64,000 nucleotides of DNA, from NCBI RefSeq assembly GCF_003641205.1, contig NZ_CP032762.1, forward strand, positions 1,426,001 through 1,490,000, in the 5' to 3' direction. The stretch comes from Rhodococcus sp. P1Y (GTDB taxonomy: Bacteria > Actinomycetota > Actinomycetes > Mycobacteriales > Mycobacteriaceae). Shown here in pieces: positions 55,901 to 63,158 of this stretch. A program made the position numbers and the translations under genes. Each line of letters starts with the position of its first letter. Positions within the stretch are counted from its first letter, which is position 1. The notes under the pieces were generated by a model. That model saw only the letters and a list, made by a program, of their open reading frames with translations. It had not been told where the DNA came from and made no database searches.

Positions 55901-58900
55901 GCGAACTTCTTTGCCCTGGGCGGGGATTCGCTGGCCGCGACGCGCGTCGCGAATCGCATCGGGGCAGCGCTCGGCACGCACGTCCCCGTACGGACGGTAT
56001 TCGAAGCACCGACCGCCCGACTGCTCGCGGCCGCCGTCGAGAAGGCGTCCGAGGACCACACTCCGCTTCCGGTGTTGGCACACCACCCGGATGCTCACGA
56101 TTTCGCTGGCCTCGCGCCCGCCGAACAACGGATCTGGTGGCAGAACCGGTACGACCCAAACTCTGCCGCGTACAACATCGCGTTCGAAGTGCAAGTGCCA
56201 CCGGAGGTTGACCTCGGTGTTCTGCGCGAGGCCGTCGGAGATGTACTGCGTCGGCACCTACCGCTGCGCACGGTGTATCCAGGAACTCCGGACGGTCCGA
56301 CGACGACCGTTCTCGAGCCCGACGTGGTTCTCTCGTCGCTCGACGAGCGTCACGCCGACGCCCAGGCATTGGCGACCGACGGATTCGATCTCACGGTCGA
56401 GCCTCCCGTCCGGTTTGCGGTGACCCATGACTCCGGCACGGCAAAGCTGACGGTCGCGGCCCACCACATCGCCGTCGACGGACTGTCCCTCGCCCCGCTC
56501 GCCCGCGACGTCGAGACGGCGTTGAGGGCGCGCATCGCAGGTACCGTTCCCCAATTCGATCCCCTTGCAGTCGATTACGCGGACTACCGGCGATGGCAGC
56601 GGGACGTACTGAGCGCGGTGTCGGACCGTCAACTCGACCACTGGCGTCGCACGCTCGCGTCGATGCCCGGCTACCTCGACCTGCCCACCGGCAATCCGGA
56701 TCCGAACGCCGACGCCGAACCGATCGAATTCGGACTCGACTCCGACACTCTCGACGAACTCCGCACTCTCGCACACAGACTCGGGGCGACAGTGTTCGTG
56801 CTGGTCCACGCGGCACTGGCGGTGGTTCTGGCAGAAGCATCGGGAACCACCGACATTGCCGTCGGGACACCGGTGTCGGGGCGCTCGGACCCGCAACTCG
56901 ACGCGCTCGTCGGAATGTTCGTCGGGACGGTCGTGCTGCGCACCGAGGTGGACCCGTCGAAGACGTTCGAGCAGTTCGTACTCGACGTGCGAGAAGTGGA
57001 CCTCGACGCGTTCGGCAATGCGGACGTGCCGTTCGAACGGGTTGTGGACGCGGTGAGCCCGACGCGGTCCGTCGACGTTCACCCTCTGTTCCAGGTGCTG
57101 CTCGCCTTCGGTGACCTGCACGCTCCCGCATTCGCGTTCGGCTCCGAGACGGCGACTCCGCGTCGAATCGACGTCGCCTCCACTCAGTTCGATCTCGAAT
57201 TCGTCGTCGAGGAGACCGCCGACGGCCTCGCCGGACGATTGACCTACTCGGCGGCGAGATTCGCGAGGTCGGTGACCGAGAACCTGGCGACGCGCCTGCT
57301 GGCGGTGCTGACATCCGTCGCCGCGCAGCCAGGGATCGAACTGGGGAGCGCGCAGTTCCGGGGTCGCGGCAGCACCATCGACATGGTGCACGCCGACGAG
57401 GCACCGGAGAGTTACTCGTTGGGGGCTGTGTTCGCCGGCGCGGCCGAGAAGTGGTCCGATCGCATTGCGGTGGTGGACGGCGATGTGGCACTGACCTACC
57501 GCGAGCTCGACGAGCGTTCGAACATGCTGGCTCATGCACTTGTCGGTGCTGGAGTAGCTCCGGGGGATCTGGTGGCCGTCGTGCTGCCACGGTCGATCGA
57601 GTTCGACATCGCCGTGTGGGCAGTTGCGAAAGTCGGGGCGGCCTACCTTCCGATCGATCCGCAGCAGCCGGCTGCACGCATCGACGAGGTGCTGGTTCAG
57701 GCACTTCCGGTGATCGGAATTTCCGGACCGAACTTCGACGCGGACGCCCGGTGGCTGAAAGTCACCGACGAACGCCGGTCCGAGTTCGATGCTCGCGAAG
57801 TACCGATCGACGCAGCTGCCTACGTCGTCTACACCTCGGGATCGACCGGTACTCCAAAGGGAGTGCGGGTGACTCAGCGTGGAATCGCCGATCTGGTGCA
57901 GAGTCAACGTGACCTGTTCGGGGTTCGTCCGGATTCTCGCGTGCTGCGGTTCGCATCGCCGAGCTTCGATGCCGCCGTGTTCGAGATGCTGCTGGCGGTC
58001 GGAGCGGGCGCGGCGAGCGTCATCGTTGCCCCTGGCGTGTACGGCGGCCGAGAACTCGAAGCTCTCGTCGAGCAGCACGAGGTGACCCATGCCTGCCTGA
58101 CGCCGACGGTACTGCAGGTGACCGACGCGAAGGCGATGCCGACGCTCGCCGTCGTCGTCATCGCAGGTGAAGCCGTCAACTCCGAACTTCTGCACCGGTG
58201 GTCGCATGGTCGCTCGGTGTTCAACGCGTACGGACCGACCGAGGCCACCGTGATGAGCACGTGCACGCCGTCGTGGCCAGAGCCGTTGCTACGCAATGAA
58301 ACCAACTTGCCCGACGTCACGATCGGTGGCCCGACGCGAGGATTCGACGCCGTGGTACTCGACGCTCGGCTGCGCCCGGTCGGAGACAGCGTGGTGGGTG
58401 AGCTCTATCTGGGCGGTAGGGGTCTCGCGGAGGGGTACATCGGCCAGGCAGGTGCGACGTCGAGTTCGTTCGTGGCCGACCCGTTCGTACCGGGTCGACG
58501 GCTCTATCGCACAGGGGATCTGGCGCGGTGGACACCGTTCGGCGGACACCGCCAGCTCGAGTACGTCGGTCGCGTCGACTCTCAGGTGAAGATCCGAGGA
58601 CACCGAGTCGAACTCTTCGAGGTGGAGGCAGCTGTGCTGCGGCATCCGAATGTGGAGCAGGCAAGCGTCGTCGGTCGGGGTGACGCGCTCGCGGCGTATG
58701 TCGTCGGATCGGCCGGCCCGCGGGATGTGCGTGCATTCGTAGCCGAAGCCGTGCCAGGGTTCATGGTTCCGAACACGGTGACCGTCGTCGATTCGCTGCC
58801 GACGACGCTTTCCGGCAAAGTGGATGTGCGTCGACTTCCGGAACCGACTGCTGTCCCCGGCGGCATTGTGCTCCCGACAACGGCACTGGAGTTCCTCGTG

Positions 58901-59860
58901 CGGACGGTGTTCGCCGACGTGCTGGAGATGCCGGAGGACCACATAGGCATCGAAGACAACTTCTTCGACCTCGGCGGGCATTCGCTGCAGGTCGTCCGGG
59001 TGATGGATTCGCTGGCCGATCGACTGGGACAGCAGATTCCGGTGACTGCCATGTTCGTACGCCCCACGGTGGCCGGTTTGGCCAGGCACGTCGAGTCCGA
59101 CACCGCGAGCGGTAGCAGTGGTGTGTTCGACGTGCTTCTGCCGCTTCGCGCCGAGGGCATCGGAATGCCGCTGTTCTGCATCCATCCCGCCGTCGGCATC
59201 GCGTGGAGTTACCTCTCGCTCCTCGCCGAGACCGACCGGCCCGTCTACGGACTGCAGGTTCCCGGAATCGCTGACGGAGATGCCATTCCGTCGACGATCG
59301 ACGGTTTCGCGACGCGGTACGTCCGCGAGATTCGCAGCGTGCAGCAGGAGGGCCCGTACCATCTGCTCGGCTGGTCACTCGGTGGTGTGATCGCCCACGC
59401 TGTTGCCGCTCGGCTGCAAGAAGACGGCGAGGATGTCGCTCTTCTGGCACTCGTCGACGCTCGATTGACCGCACCGGACGACGCGGAGGAATTCGGTGTC
59501 GAGGACCTTGCGTCGCAGCTCGGGGTTCAGGGCTCATCGTTCGACGGCATCGCCGCCGAGTTGCACCGCACCCGTAGCGAACTGTCCTTCGTCACCGCCG
59601 ACCATCTGCGGCGGGTGTATCGGCCGGTGACATCTGCAGCCGGTTGGGTTGCAGCGCATAGAGTTCCCGTGTTCAAGGGTGATGTGGACTACCTCGCGTC
59701 GCGGAACTCGAGGGGCGCGGACCAATGGAAAGACTTCGTCGGGGGTGTCGTCTCGGTACACCGAGTGGACGCCGATCACGAACACATGCTGGGTGAAGCA
59801 GGCGCCCGCGCGATAGGTCGGGTACTCGGTACCCCTTCGGTGACGGAAGGTGTGGCGTGA
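49979..59860 (+). CDS. Trimodular non-ribosomal peptide synthetase (C-A-T, C-A-T, C-A-T-TE)
   Basis: A 3293-residue assembly line expected to link three residues and release them. C1 (about 10-445, HHVVMDG near 142) resembles the first domain of EntF and so probably accepts a starter from another carrier protein or an acyl group. A1 has HTSGSTGKPK near 616, NAYGPTE near 748 and GKVD near 930; its first core motif is degenerate. T1 is GGDS near 984. C2 has HHIAVDG near 1165, A2 TSGSTG near 1618, T2 GGDS near 1981, C3 HHIAVDG near 2161, A3 TSGSTG near 2618 and T3 GGHS near 2999. TE has GWSLGG near 3130. No epimerase or methyltransferase domain is seen. Hand alignment gives pocket residues D-A-Q-I-F-V-A-V-L (A1), D-A-L-L-V-V-A-V-V (A2) and D-A-F-C-V-A-A-V-M (A3), all hydrophobic; the substrates are not assigned. 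Confidence 0.95.
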   Translation: MSAVESASTDDGRFPLSAAQLNIYFAQKIAPDVPFTVAQYVEIRGEIDPAVLIRATDIACRDLESPGVRLTEVDGRPLQWFDTNVPYAMIYKDLRHQSDPVAYAQQYMDEHHRQPVDLVHDQLIVSEIIQVGDAHYFWYSRAHHVVMDGLGAISVQERTAAAYTALITDTDIPKTRAVGVREIYDYEASYVDSSRQETDRRYWQGRLEGHADAPRLARSSSLPSGVSVSVGAVLDNDIADAMADVARRYNSSDVPVVLAAFSLYLARMTDTEDVMLSLPVSGRATTKLRDSSGMMSNIVPLRVGVDADITVEELLRRIQVELTGALRHQRFRVEDMQRSVGAGLRGDLGRRERSLRSDLGRPGAFGPTVNIMMYDSTIRLGDVVGEYRVLSSGPIDDMMVNVYPGVAGSSTRVDFLGNPAVYTTDELAVHHARFLEVLTSLVAAPDGLLLSNIRLSYDANLAYVEDTTTVEPVVLPTLLCGGVTLHAHGVELGPADFVERTEHVAAQLIALGAGQETRVASALERSELSVLVLAAIAAAGASYVPIDPREPAQRLDGLLVDAGVSFGIASRASIAELPGAVDWLAIEDLLDANDGADAPTYRAPPQHLDNEAYVIHTSGSTGKPKAVSVTHRGLAQLAATVVDRYHVTSSSRVLHLASPVFDASIQEILAAFAARASLVVAPADVYAGRPLAELTTRTRITHLITSPSVLATLQPEDLRGVEVFDVGGEDCPPALRDRFAESGVMLNAYGPTETTVLATLSDPMTAGGRITIGTALPGVRALVLDTALRPTPHGGTGELYLGGEGVARGYVGRPGLTAARFVADPGAPGQRLYRTGDIVRSAVDGSDLEYVGRRDGQIQLHGRRLELGEVEAVATTSAGVTAAVADVRDDRITLYVTGTDVGLDSVLRTRLPGWMVPQRIVVLDALPLTASGKVDRRALPSPTAVSLSDYVAPQSDTEKVVAGVFADVLGVADVGRDHTFFELGGDSLSATRVIARLGSGLTLPTLFDTPSVTAVAAALDAAVDREVSLDLLDTVLPERVPLSYSQQRLWFLNQFDSSSPAYNMPVGIRLAPGTDVALVVAALRDVLERHESLRTYFPDDGDGPRQVVLATSTVLTDIAARQVAAADLNETIEKIASTGFDVAQGLPLRAEVLETADSVVAVIVLHHIAVDGWSVDPLVKDFAVAHAARTAGHAPTWGRLPAQYSHYAVWNRAVVDAVADDRLRYWTSVLDVSDAGEHDLLAALPTDRPRPAVQSMVIEGLPLVLDADLVTRLHRRAQSAGATTFMIVHAALAATLSRFTGSTRTVIGSPTAGRGHPALDDMVGMFVGTVPLAVTVDPDGSVDDLVTAVRRADLDAFAHAELPFERIVDAVATDRSLDRHPLFQVMLAFDNAHHESLDDLPISLHPIETRTSEFDLNVVLAESEAGISGRIEYAVDLYDEPTVAEFASVFLTVLRAVVTEPTAIVGDLQLAARSTEAGPAPVGTLLDVLATVGTAIDGDTRIEYDELDRRSNRLARLLIAHGVGPESVVALSLERSAEYVLALWAIVKSGAAFAPIDPHYPAARREKMLDGIVIGVGGDETGVTWVDESEALMLADGPIADGERTAALRPDHPAYVIHTSGSTGTPKPVTVTHASVYALAGQVVPHYAVTAQSRVLQGYSVNFDAAVLELVLAFGAGATLVIAPRDLVDGDEISRFLTLHGVTHYLSTPAVLATVPATAGLTTVAVGGDVLGSDVVRQWAPGHRMLNAYGPTEATVVATLTGPMKVDGTVTIGRPLDYVTAHVLDRRLTAVPVGGVGELYLGGAGLARGYGTRAALTAERFVAGRGGTRLYRTGDLVRVDPAGELQHRGRIDSQVQLRGVRVELGDIESTLASHPDVRGAVAAVREDRILAWVVGIDELAAKQWLFERLPLALVPATVTTLDRIPLTGNGKVDLAALETPVPPVVDAAATTSLSEDVVLGIFADSLGVLDPAVDANFFALGGDSLAATRVANRIGAALGTHVPVRTVFEAPTARLLAAAVEKASEDHTPLPVLAHHPDAHDFAGLAPAEQRIWWQNRYDPNSAAYNIAFEVQVPPEVDLGVLREAVGDVLRRHLPLRTVYPGTPDGPTTTVLEPDVVLSSLDERHADAQALATDGFDLTVEPPVRFAVTHDSGTAKLTVAAHHIAVDGLSLAPLARDVETALRARIAGTVPQFDPLAVDYADYRRWQRDVLSAVSDRQLDHWRRTLASMPGYLDLPTGNPDPNADAEPIEFGLDSDTLDELRTLAHRLGATVFVLVHAALAVVLAEASGTTDIAVGTPVSGRSDPQLDALVGMFVGTVVLRTEVDPSKTFEQFVLDVREVDLDAFGNADVPFERVVDAVSPTRSVDVHPLFQVLLAFGDLHAPAFAFGSETATPRRIDVASTQFDLEFVVEETADGLAGRLTYSAARFARSVTENLATRLLAVLTSVAAQPGIELGSAQFRGRGSTIDMVHADEAPESYSLGAVFAGAAEKWSDRIAVVDGDVALTYRELDERSNMLAHALVGAGVAPGDLVAVVLPRSIEFDIAVWAVAKVGAAYLPIDPQQPAARIDEVLVQALPVIGISGPNFDADARWLKVTDERRSEFDAREVPIDAAAYVVYTSGSTGTPKGVRVTQRGIADLVQSQRDLFGVRPDSRVLRFASPSFDAAVFEMLLAVGAGAASVIVAPGVYGGRELEALVEQHEVTHACLTPTVLQVTDAKAMPTLAVVVIAGEAVNSELLHRWSHGRSVFNAYGPTEATVMSTCTPSWPEPLLRNETNLPDVTIGGPTRGFDAVVLDARLRPVGDSVVGELYLGGRGLAEGYIGQAGATSSSFVADPFVPGRRLYRTGDLARWTPFGGHRQLEYVGRVDSQVKIRGHRVELFEVEAAVLRHPNVEQASVVGRGDALAAYVVGSAGPRDVRAFVAEAVPGFMVPNTVTVVDSLPTTLSGKVDVRRLPEPTAVPGGIVLPTTALEFLVRTVFADVLEMPEDHIGIEDNFFDLGGHSLQVVRVMDSLADRLGQQIPVTAMFVRPTVAGLARHVESDTASGSSGVFDVLLPLRAEGIGMPLFCIHPAVGIAWSYLSLLAETDRPVYGLQVPGIADGDAIPSTIDGFATRYVREIRSVQQEGPYHLLGWSLGGVIAHAVAARLQEDGEDVALLALVDARLTAPDDAEEFGVEDLASQLGVQGSSFDGIAAELHRTRSELSFVTADHLRRVYRPVTSAAGWVAAHRVPVFKGDVDYLASRNSRGADQWKDFVGGVVSVHRVDADHEHMLGEAGARAIGRVLGTPSVTEGVA

Positions 59861-60750
59861 TGAATCAGCAGGGCGCGACTACCAGGAGACTGGAACCGTA
59901 CGTCGACAACGTGCGAGCTCACTACGATCTGTCGGACGAGTTCTTCGAACTGTTCCTCGACGACAGCATGACTTACAGCTGCGCCTACTTCGAGCGTGAG
60001 AACATGACGCTCGAAGAGGCCCAAACCGCGAAGATCGATCTCGCACTCGGCAAGCTGGATCTGCAGCCGGGTATGAGGCTGCTCGACATCGGTTGCGGCT
60101 GGGGCGCTCTGGCCAAGCGAGCGGTGGAGCAGTACGGCGTCGACGTCGTCGGCCTGACCTTGAGCCGCAATCAGTACGAACACGCGAGTGATGTCGTCCG
60201 AGACCTACCCGGCGCGGAGATCCGACTGCAGGGCTGGGAGGAATTCGACGAGCCCGTCGATCGGATCGTCAGCATCGGTGCGTTCGAACATTTCCGGCGC
60301 CAGCGTTACGCGGCGTTCTTCGACAGGTGCCGCGCTGTTCTCCCGTCGGACGGCCGAATGTTGTTGCACACGATCGTCATGCGGCCCATCGCCGAGGTCC
60401 TCGCACGCGGAGTCGTCTTCACTCGCGAAGACGCGCACTTCGTGCGGTTCATCATGCGGGAGATCTTCCCGGGCGGACAGCTGGCTCAGTCGGACATGGT
60501 GGTGTCCAGAGCGTCCGAGGCCGGGTTCGGGCTCACGCGTGAGCATGCTCTCGGTCCGCACTACGCGCGAACCCTGGACGAATGGACCGATCGCCTGGTG
60601 GCCTCGCGCGATCAGGCGATTGCATTGTCCAGCAAAGAAATCTACGACCGCTACATCCGTTACCTCACAGGATGTTCGGCACGTTTCAAAGACGGTCGCA
60701 TCGACGTCGTGCAGTTCACTTTGTATCCGAAGTCTCCGTCACCACGTTGA
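59860..60750 (+). CDS. Cyclopropane mycolic acid synthase-like SAM methyltransferase
   Basis: A 296-residue enzyme of the CmaA/PcaA/MmaA family, which adds a methylene or methyl group to double bonds of long acyl chains using S-adenosylmethionine. The whole family pattern is present: VRAHYDLSDEFFELFLDDSMTYSCAYFE split by the turn, MTLEEAQTAKIDLALGKL, the SAM motif LLDIGCGWGALAKRAV, VVGLTLSRNQYEH, VSIGAFEHF, LHTIVM, and FIMREIFPGGQL. It shares one base with the NRPS stop (TGATG), so the two are co-translated; a GTG at 59857 is an alternative start. The coupling suggests that it modifies the lipid part of the peptide product or its starter, rather than bulk mycolate. Confidence 0.93.
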   Translation: MNQQGATTRRLEPYVDNVRAHYDLSDEFFELFLDDSMTYSCAYFERENMTLEEAQTAKIDLALGKLDLQPGMRLLDIGCGWGALAKRAVEQYGVDVVGLTLSRNQYEHASDVVRDLPGAEIRLQGWEEFDEPVDRIVSIGAFEHFRRQRYAAFFDRCRAVLPSDGRMLLHTIVMRPIAEVLARGVVFTREDAHFVRFIMREIFPGGQLAQSDMVVSRASEAGFGLTREHALGPHYARTLDEWTDRLVASRDQAIALSSKEIYDRYIRYLTGCSARFKDGRIDVVQFTLYPKSPSPR

Positions 60751-60819
60751 ACAGCAGCATGTGCCCCAGGCACGACACCATCTAGTACTCGCTGTGCGAA
60801 TAGAAATTAGGGAGCCCAA

Positions 60820-62439
60820 GTGGAAATCCAGGACTACCTCCGAATCCTGAGAACGCGGTGGATGATCATCGTGGTCACCGTCGCGGTCGCAGTTCTGGGC
60901 GCGCTGGCGGTCTCGCTGCTCACGACGCCGACCTACCAGTCGTGCAGTCGGGTGTTCGTCTCCACGTCCGGTGGGTCGACGGTGAGCGAGAGTTACCAGG
61001 GCAACCTGTTCTCGCAGCAGCGCGTTGCGTCGTACTCCGAATTGGTGACGGGCGAGACGCTCGCGTCGCGGACGATCGACGAGTTGGGCTTGTCCATGAC
61101 GCCCGCACAGCTGGCGGCCAAAGTCACTGCCACCTCGACCCCCGACACCGTTCTCCTCGACATCTGCGTCGTGGACACAGCTCCCGAGACAGCTCGTAAC
61201 GTCGCGAATTCGCTCGCCTCGCAGCTGACCACGCTCGTACGGGAACTCGAAACCCCCGAAGACGGCGGATCGGCCGCTGCCGGAGTTCGTTCGGTGGAGC
61301 AGGCACAGGCGTCGTCGAGCCCGATCAGTCCCAAGACGACCCGCAATCTGGCCCTGGGCGCGGCAGTCGGGCTACTGCTCGGAATCGCGCTCGCAGTACT
61401 GCGCGACCGTCTCGACAACACCATCAAGACGCGCTCTCGCCTCGAAGCCGCCGCGAAGACTTCCCTCGTCGGAACGATCCCGTTCGACAAGGATCTGAAG
61501 GAGACCTCCGTGGTGTCGTTCGGTGCCGCGAGGTCGTCGAGCGCAGAAGCGTTCCGTGAGTTGCGCACCAACTTGCAGTTCCTCGAGGTCGACCATCCGC
61601 CGCGCGTCATCGTCGTCACGAGCGCCGTGCCGACCGAGGGCAAAACCACCGTCGCGGTCAACCTGGCCCTCGCGCTCGCCGAGGCCGGCCATCACGTCGC
61701 GCTCGTCGAAGGCGATCTACGACGCCCACGCGTGTCGAAGTACCTGAATCTGATCGGGTCGGTCGGGCTCTCGACGGTACTGGCCGGTCAGGCTGAACTG
61801 TCCGACGTGCTCCAGCCGAGTAGCTACGAGGGACTCGAGGTTCTCGCGTCGGGTCCGCTGCCGCCCAACCCGTCGGAACTGCTCGGATCCGAAGCCTCAC
61901 GTCGTGTGATCGAGGAACTGCGTGGTCGATTCGATTACGTCATCCTCGACGGCGCGCCCTTGCTCCCGGTGACCGACTCCGCGCTGCTGACCACGCACAG
62001 TGACGGCGCACTCGTCGTCGCACGATTCGGCCACACCAGCGAGAGCGAGGTGACGAGGGCGGTGGAGAACCTGGAGAAGATCGGCGCACACATCCTCGGT
62101 GCCGTGTTCACGATGATGCCGCAGGGCCGTAAGGGTGGGGAGAACTACTCGTACTACTACGAGACGGACAAGTCGATTCCGCACCAGGTGCCGAACCCGG
62201 TGACCCCAGGATCGGTCGCCACCCAGTGGGACAGCAAGCCGGCAGAACCACCTGCGTCGCCGTCGCCCACTGCGTACGACAACCGGCCCCCCGCAGTGCC
62301 GTCGGCGCCGGAGACCACCGAGAGCGTTCGTTCGACGGCCCGGCCCTCGGGTCCGGCGATCACTCCGACCTCGACACCCGGGTCCGGAGCGGCTCCGCAG
62401 AACGGTGTGACTCCGCCATCGCGAAGGTACAAGGACTGA
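60820..62439 (+). CDS. Wzz/BY-kinase polysaccharide co-polymerase, intact
   Basis: A 539-residue membrane tyrosine autokinase controlling polysaccharide chain length. The Wzz part starts EIQDYLRILRTRW with helix 1 (residues ~15-35), and helix 2 lies near 175-195 (LALGAAVGLLLGIALAVLRDRL). The P-loop kinase domain has Walker A SAVPTEGKTT with Lys275, Walker A' VALVEGDLRRP and Walker B YVILDGAP. The C-terminus has a Tyr cluster (Tyr443 and Tyr445-447) and then a Pro/Ser-rich tail of about 90 residues. An AGGGAG element precedes the GTG. It resembles the protein at 8870 along its length (YQGNLFS, GPLPPNPSELL) but with the active residues in place. It is 69 bases after the methyltransferase gene. 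Confidence 0.94.
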   Translation: MEIQDYLRILRTRWMIIVVTVAVAVLGALAVSLLTTPTYQSCSRVFVSTSGGSTVSESYQGNLFSQQRVASYSELVTGETLASRTIDELGLSMTPAQLAAKVTATSTPDTVLLDICVVDTAPETARNVANSLASQLTTLVRELETPEDGGSAAAGVRSVEQAQASSSPISPKTTRNLALGAAVGLLLGIALAVLRDRLDNTIKTRSRLEAAAKTSLVGTIPFDKDLKETSVVSFGAARSSSAEAFRELRTNLQFLEVDHPPRVIVVTSAVPTEGKTTVAVNLALALAEAGHHVALVEGDLRRPRVSKYLNLIGSVGLSTVLAGQAELSDVLQPSSYEGLEVLASGPLPPNPSELLGSEASRRVIEELRGRFDYVILDGAPLLPVTDSALLTTHSDGALVVARFGHTSESEVTRAVENLEKIGAHILGAVFTMMPQGRKGGENYSYYYETDKSIPHQVPNPVTPGSVATQWDSKPAEPPASPSPTAYDNRPPAVPSAPETTESVRSTARPSGPAITPTSTPGSGAAPQNGVTPPSRRYKD

Positions 62440-62456
62440 GCCGTCTCTGTACGTCT

Positions 62457-62675
62457 TCAGAATTCGGGCGTTTCGTCGTTGGCGACGGCCTCGATCCAGT
62501 CGACGGTTCGGTCGGTCAACATAGGTTCCCCGACCACCCAGGTGGGTGCGGTGTCGCCGCCGGTTATCGAGAGGATATCGGCGCGGACACCCTCGTCGAC
62601 CGGTTCGCCGTTGTGTTCGACGAGCCACTCTCGGGATTCCTGCGTGATCTCGGGCCACCACTGTTCGACGTTCAT
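62457..62675 (-). CDS. Small hypothetical protein
   Basis: A 72-residue acidic protein (MNVEQWWPEITQESREWLVEHNG ... DWIEAVANDETPEF). The WWP-x-I ... WL-x-x-NG pattern recalls a family of small uncharacterised actinobacterial proteins, but I cannot name it. It is convergent with the co-polymerase gene, with a 17-base gap. A longer reading from a TTG at 62705 is possible, but the ATG at 62675 is favoured. Confidence 0.6.
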   Translation of the reverse strand: MNVEQWWPEITQESREWLVEHNGEPVDEGVRADILSITGGDTAPTWVVGEPMLTDRTVDWIEAVANDETPEF

Positions 62676-62861
62676 GAAGGCCAGTGTTGTCTCTCGGCAC
62701 CCCAACGCGCATCAGGGTGAACCCTGAGCCCGCCCGCGGCGACCCTCCGACACATCACCGAAAAATCGACGGAACCGGACGCGCCCCCGCTGCGTCCAAG
62801 AGAGTGTAGGGATAGTGCGGTCGGCGAGCGCTAGGGCGTTTGCCTGAGCGGGGGTGCAGGA

Positions 62862-63158
62862 ATGCTCGAATTCGAGTCGGACTCGTTGCGTGCGTTGTCG
62901 TCATCGCTCGTCGACACGGCTGATGCCGTCGCCTTGCTCGACCCGTCACCACCCGTCGACGTAGGGGTAGCCGCGATGCCTCACTCGGCATTCGGTATGG
63001 CAGCGGGACCCTCTGCCGAACCGATCCTCGCCGCCTACCGGGCCACCGCCGACCGACTCAGACACATCGCCGACGCCGCGTCCGCGAGTGCCGACGGATA
63101 CGACGAGGCCGAAGCCACCTTCCGTCATCAACTGCTCGACCTGCGTGGTGAGCTGTGA
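62862..63158 (+). CDS. EspC-like / WXG100-like type VII secretion protein
   Basis: A 98-residue helical protein. The beginning (LEFESDSLRALSSSLVDTADAVALLDP) and the later helix (AAYRATADRLRHIADAASASADGYDEAEATF) match the pattern of small type VII substrates related to EspC, although it has no clear WXG. Its stop shares a base with the next gene's ATG (TGATG). It is separate in position from the type VII island at 40815 but of the same general system. Confidence 0.65.
   Translation: MLEFESDSLRALSSSLVDTADAVALLDPSPPVDVGVAAMPHSAFGMAAGPSAEPILAAYRATADRLRHIADAASASADGYDEAEATFRHQLLDLRGEL

Noticed and set aside
52499..58207. Very long open frames on the minus strand inside the NRPS gene (448 and 649 codons)
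   Set aside because: They are opposite-strand shadows of a G/C-rich gene; the products are Arg/His-rich with no domain, and the plus-strand NRPS is unmistakable.
49979..59860. NRPS as a catechol siderophore synthetase, because C1 resembles EntF
   Set aside because: No genes for dihydroxybenzoate synthesis, aryl carrier, siderophore export or uptake are in the window, and the hand-read pockets are hydrophobic rather than Ser-, Thr- or Orn-like.
60820..62439. Loss of Walker A' in the second co-polymerase because it reads LVEGD rather than LVDAD
   Set aside because: The Asp of the second position and the following LRRP are kept, and the Walker A lysine, Walker B and Tyr cluster are all present, so activity is still expected.
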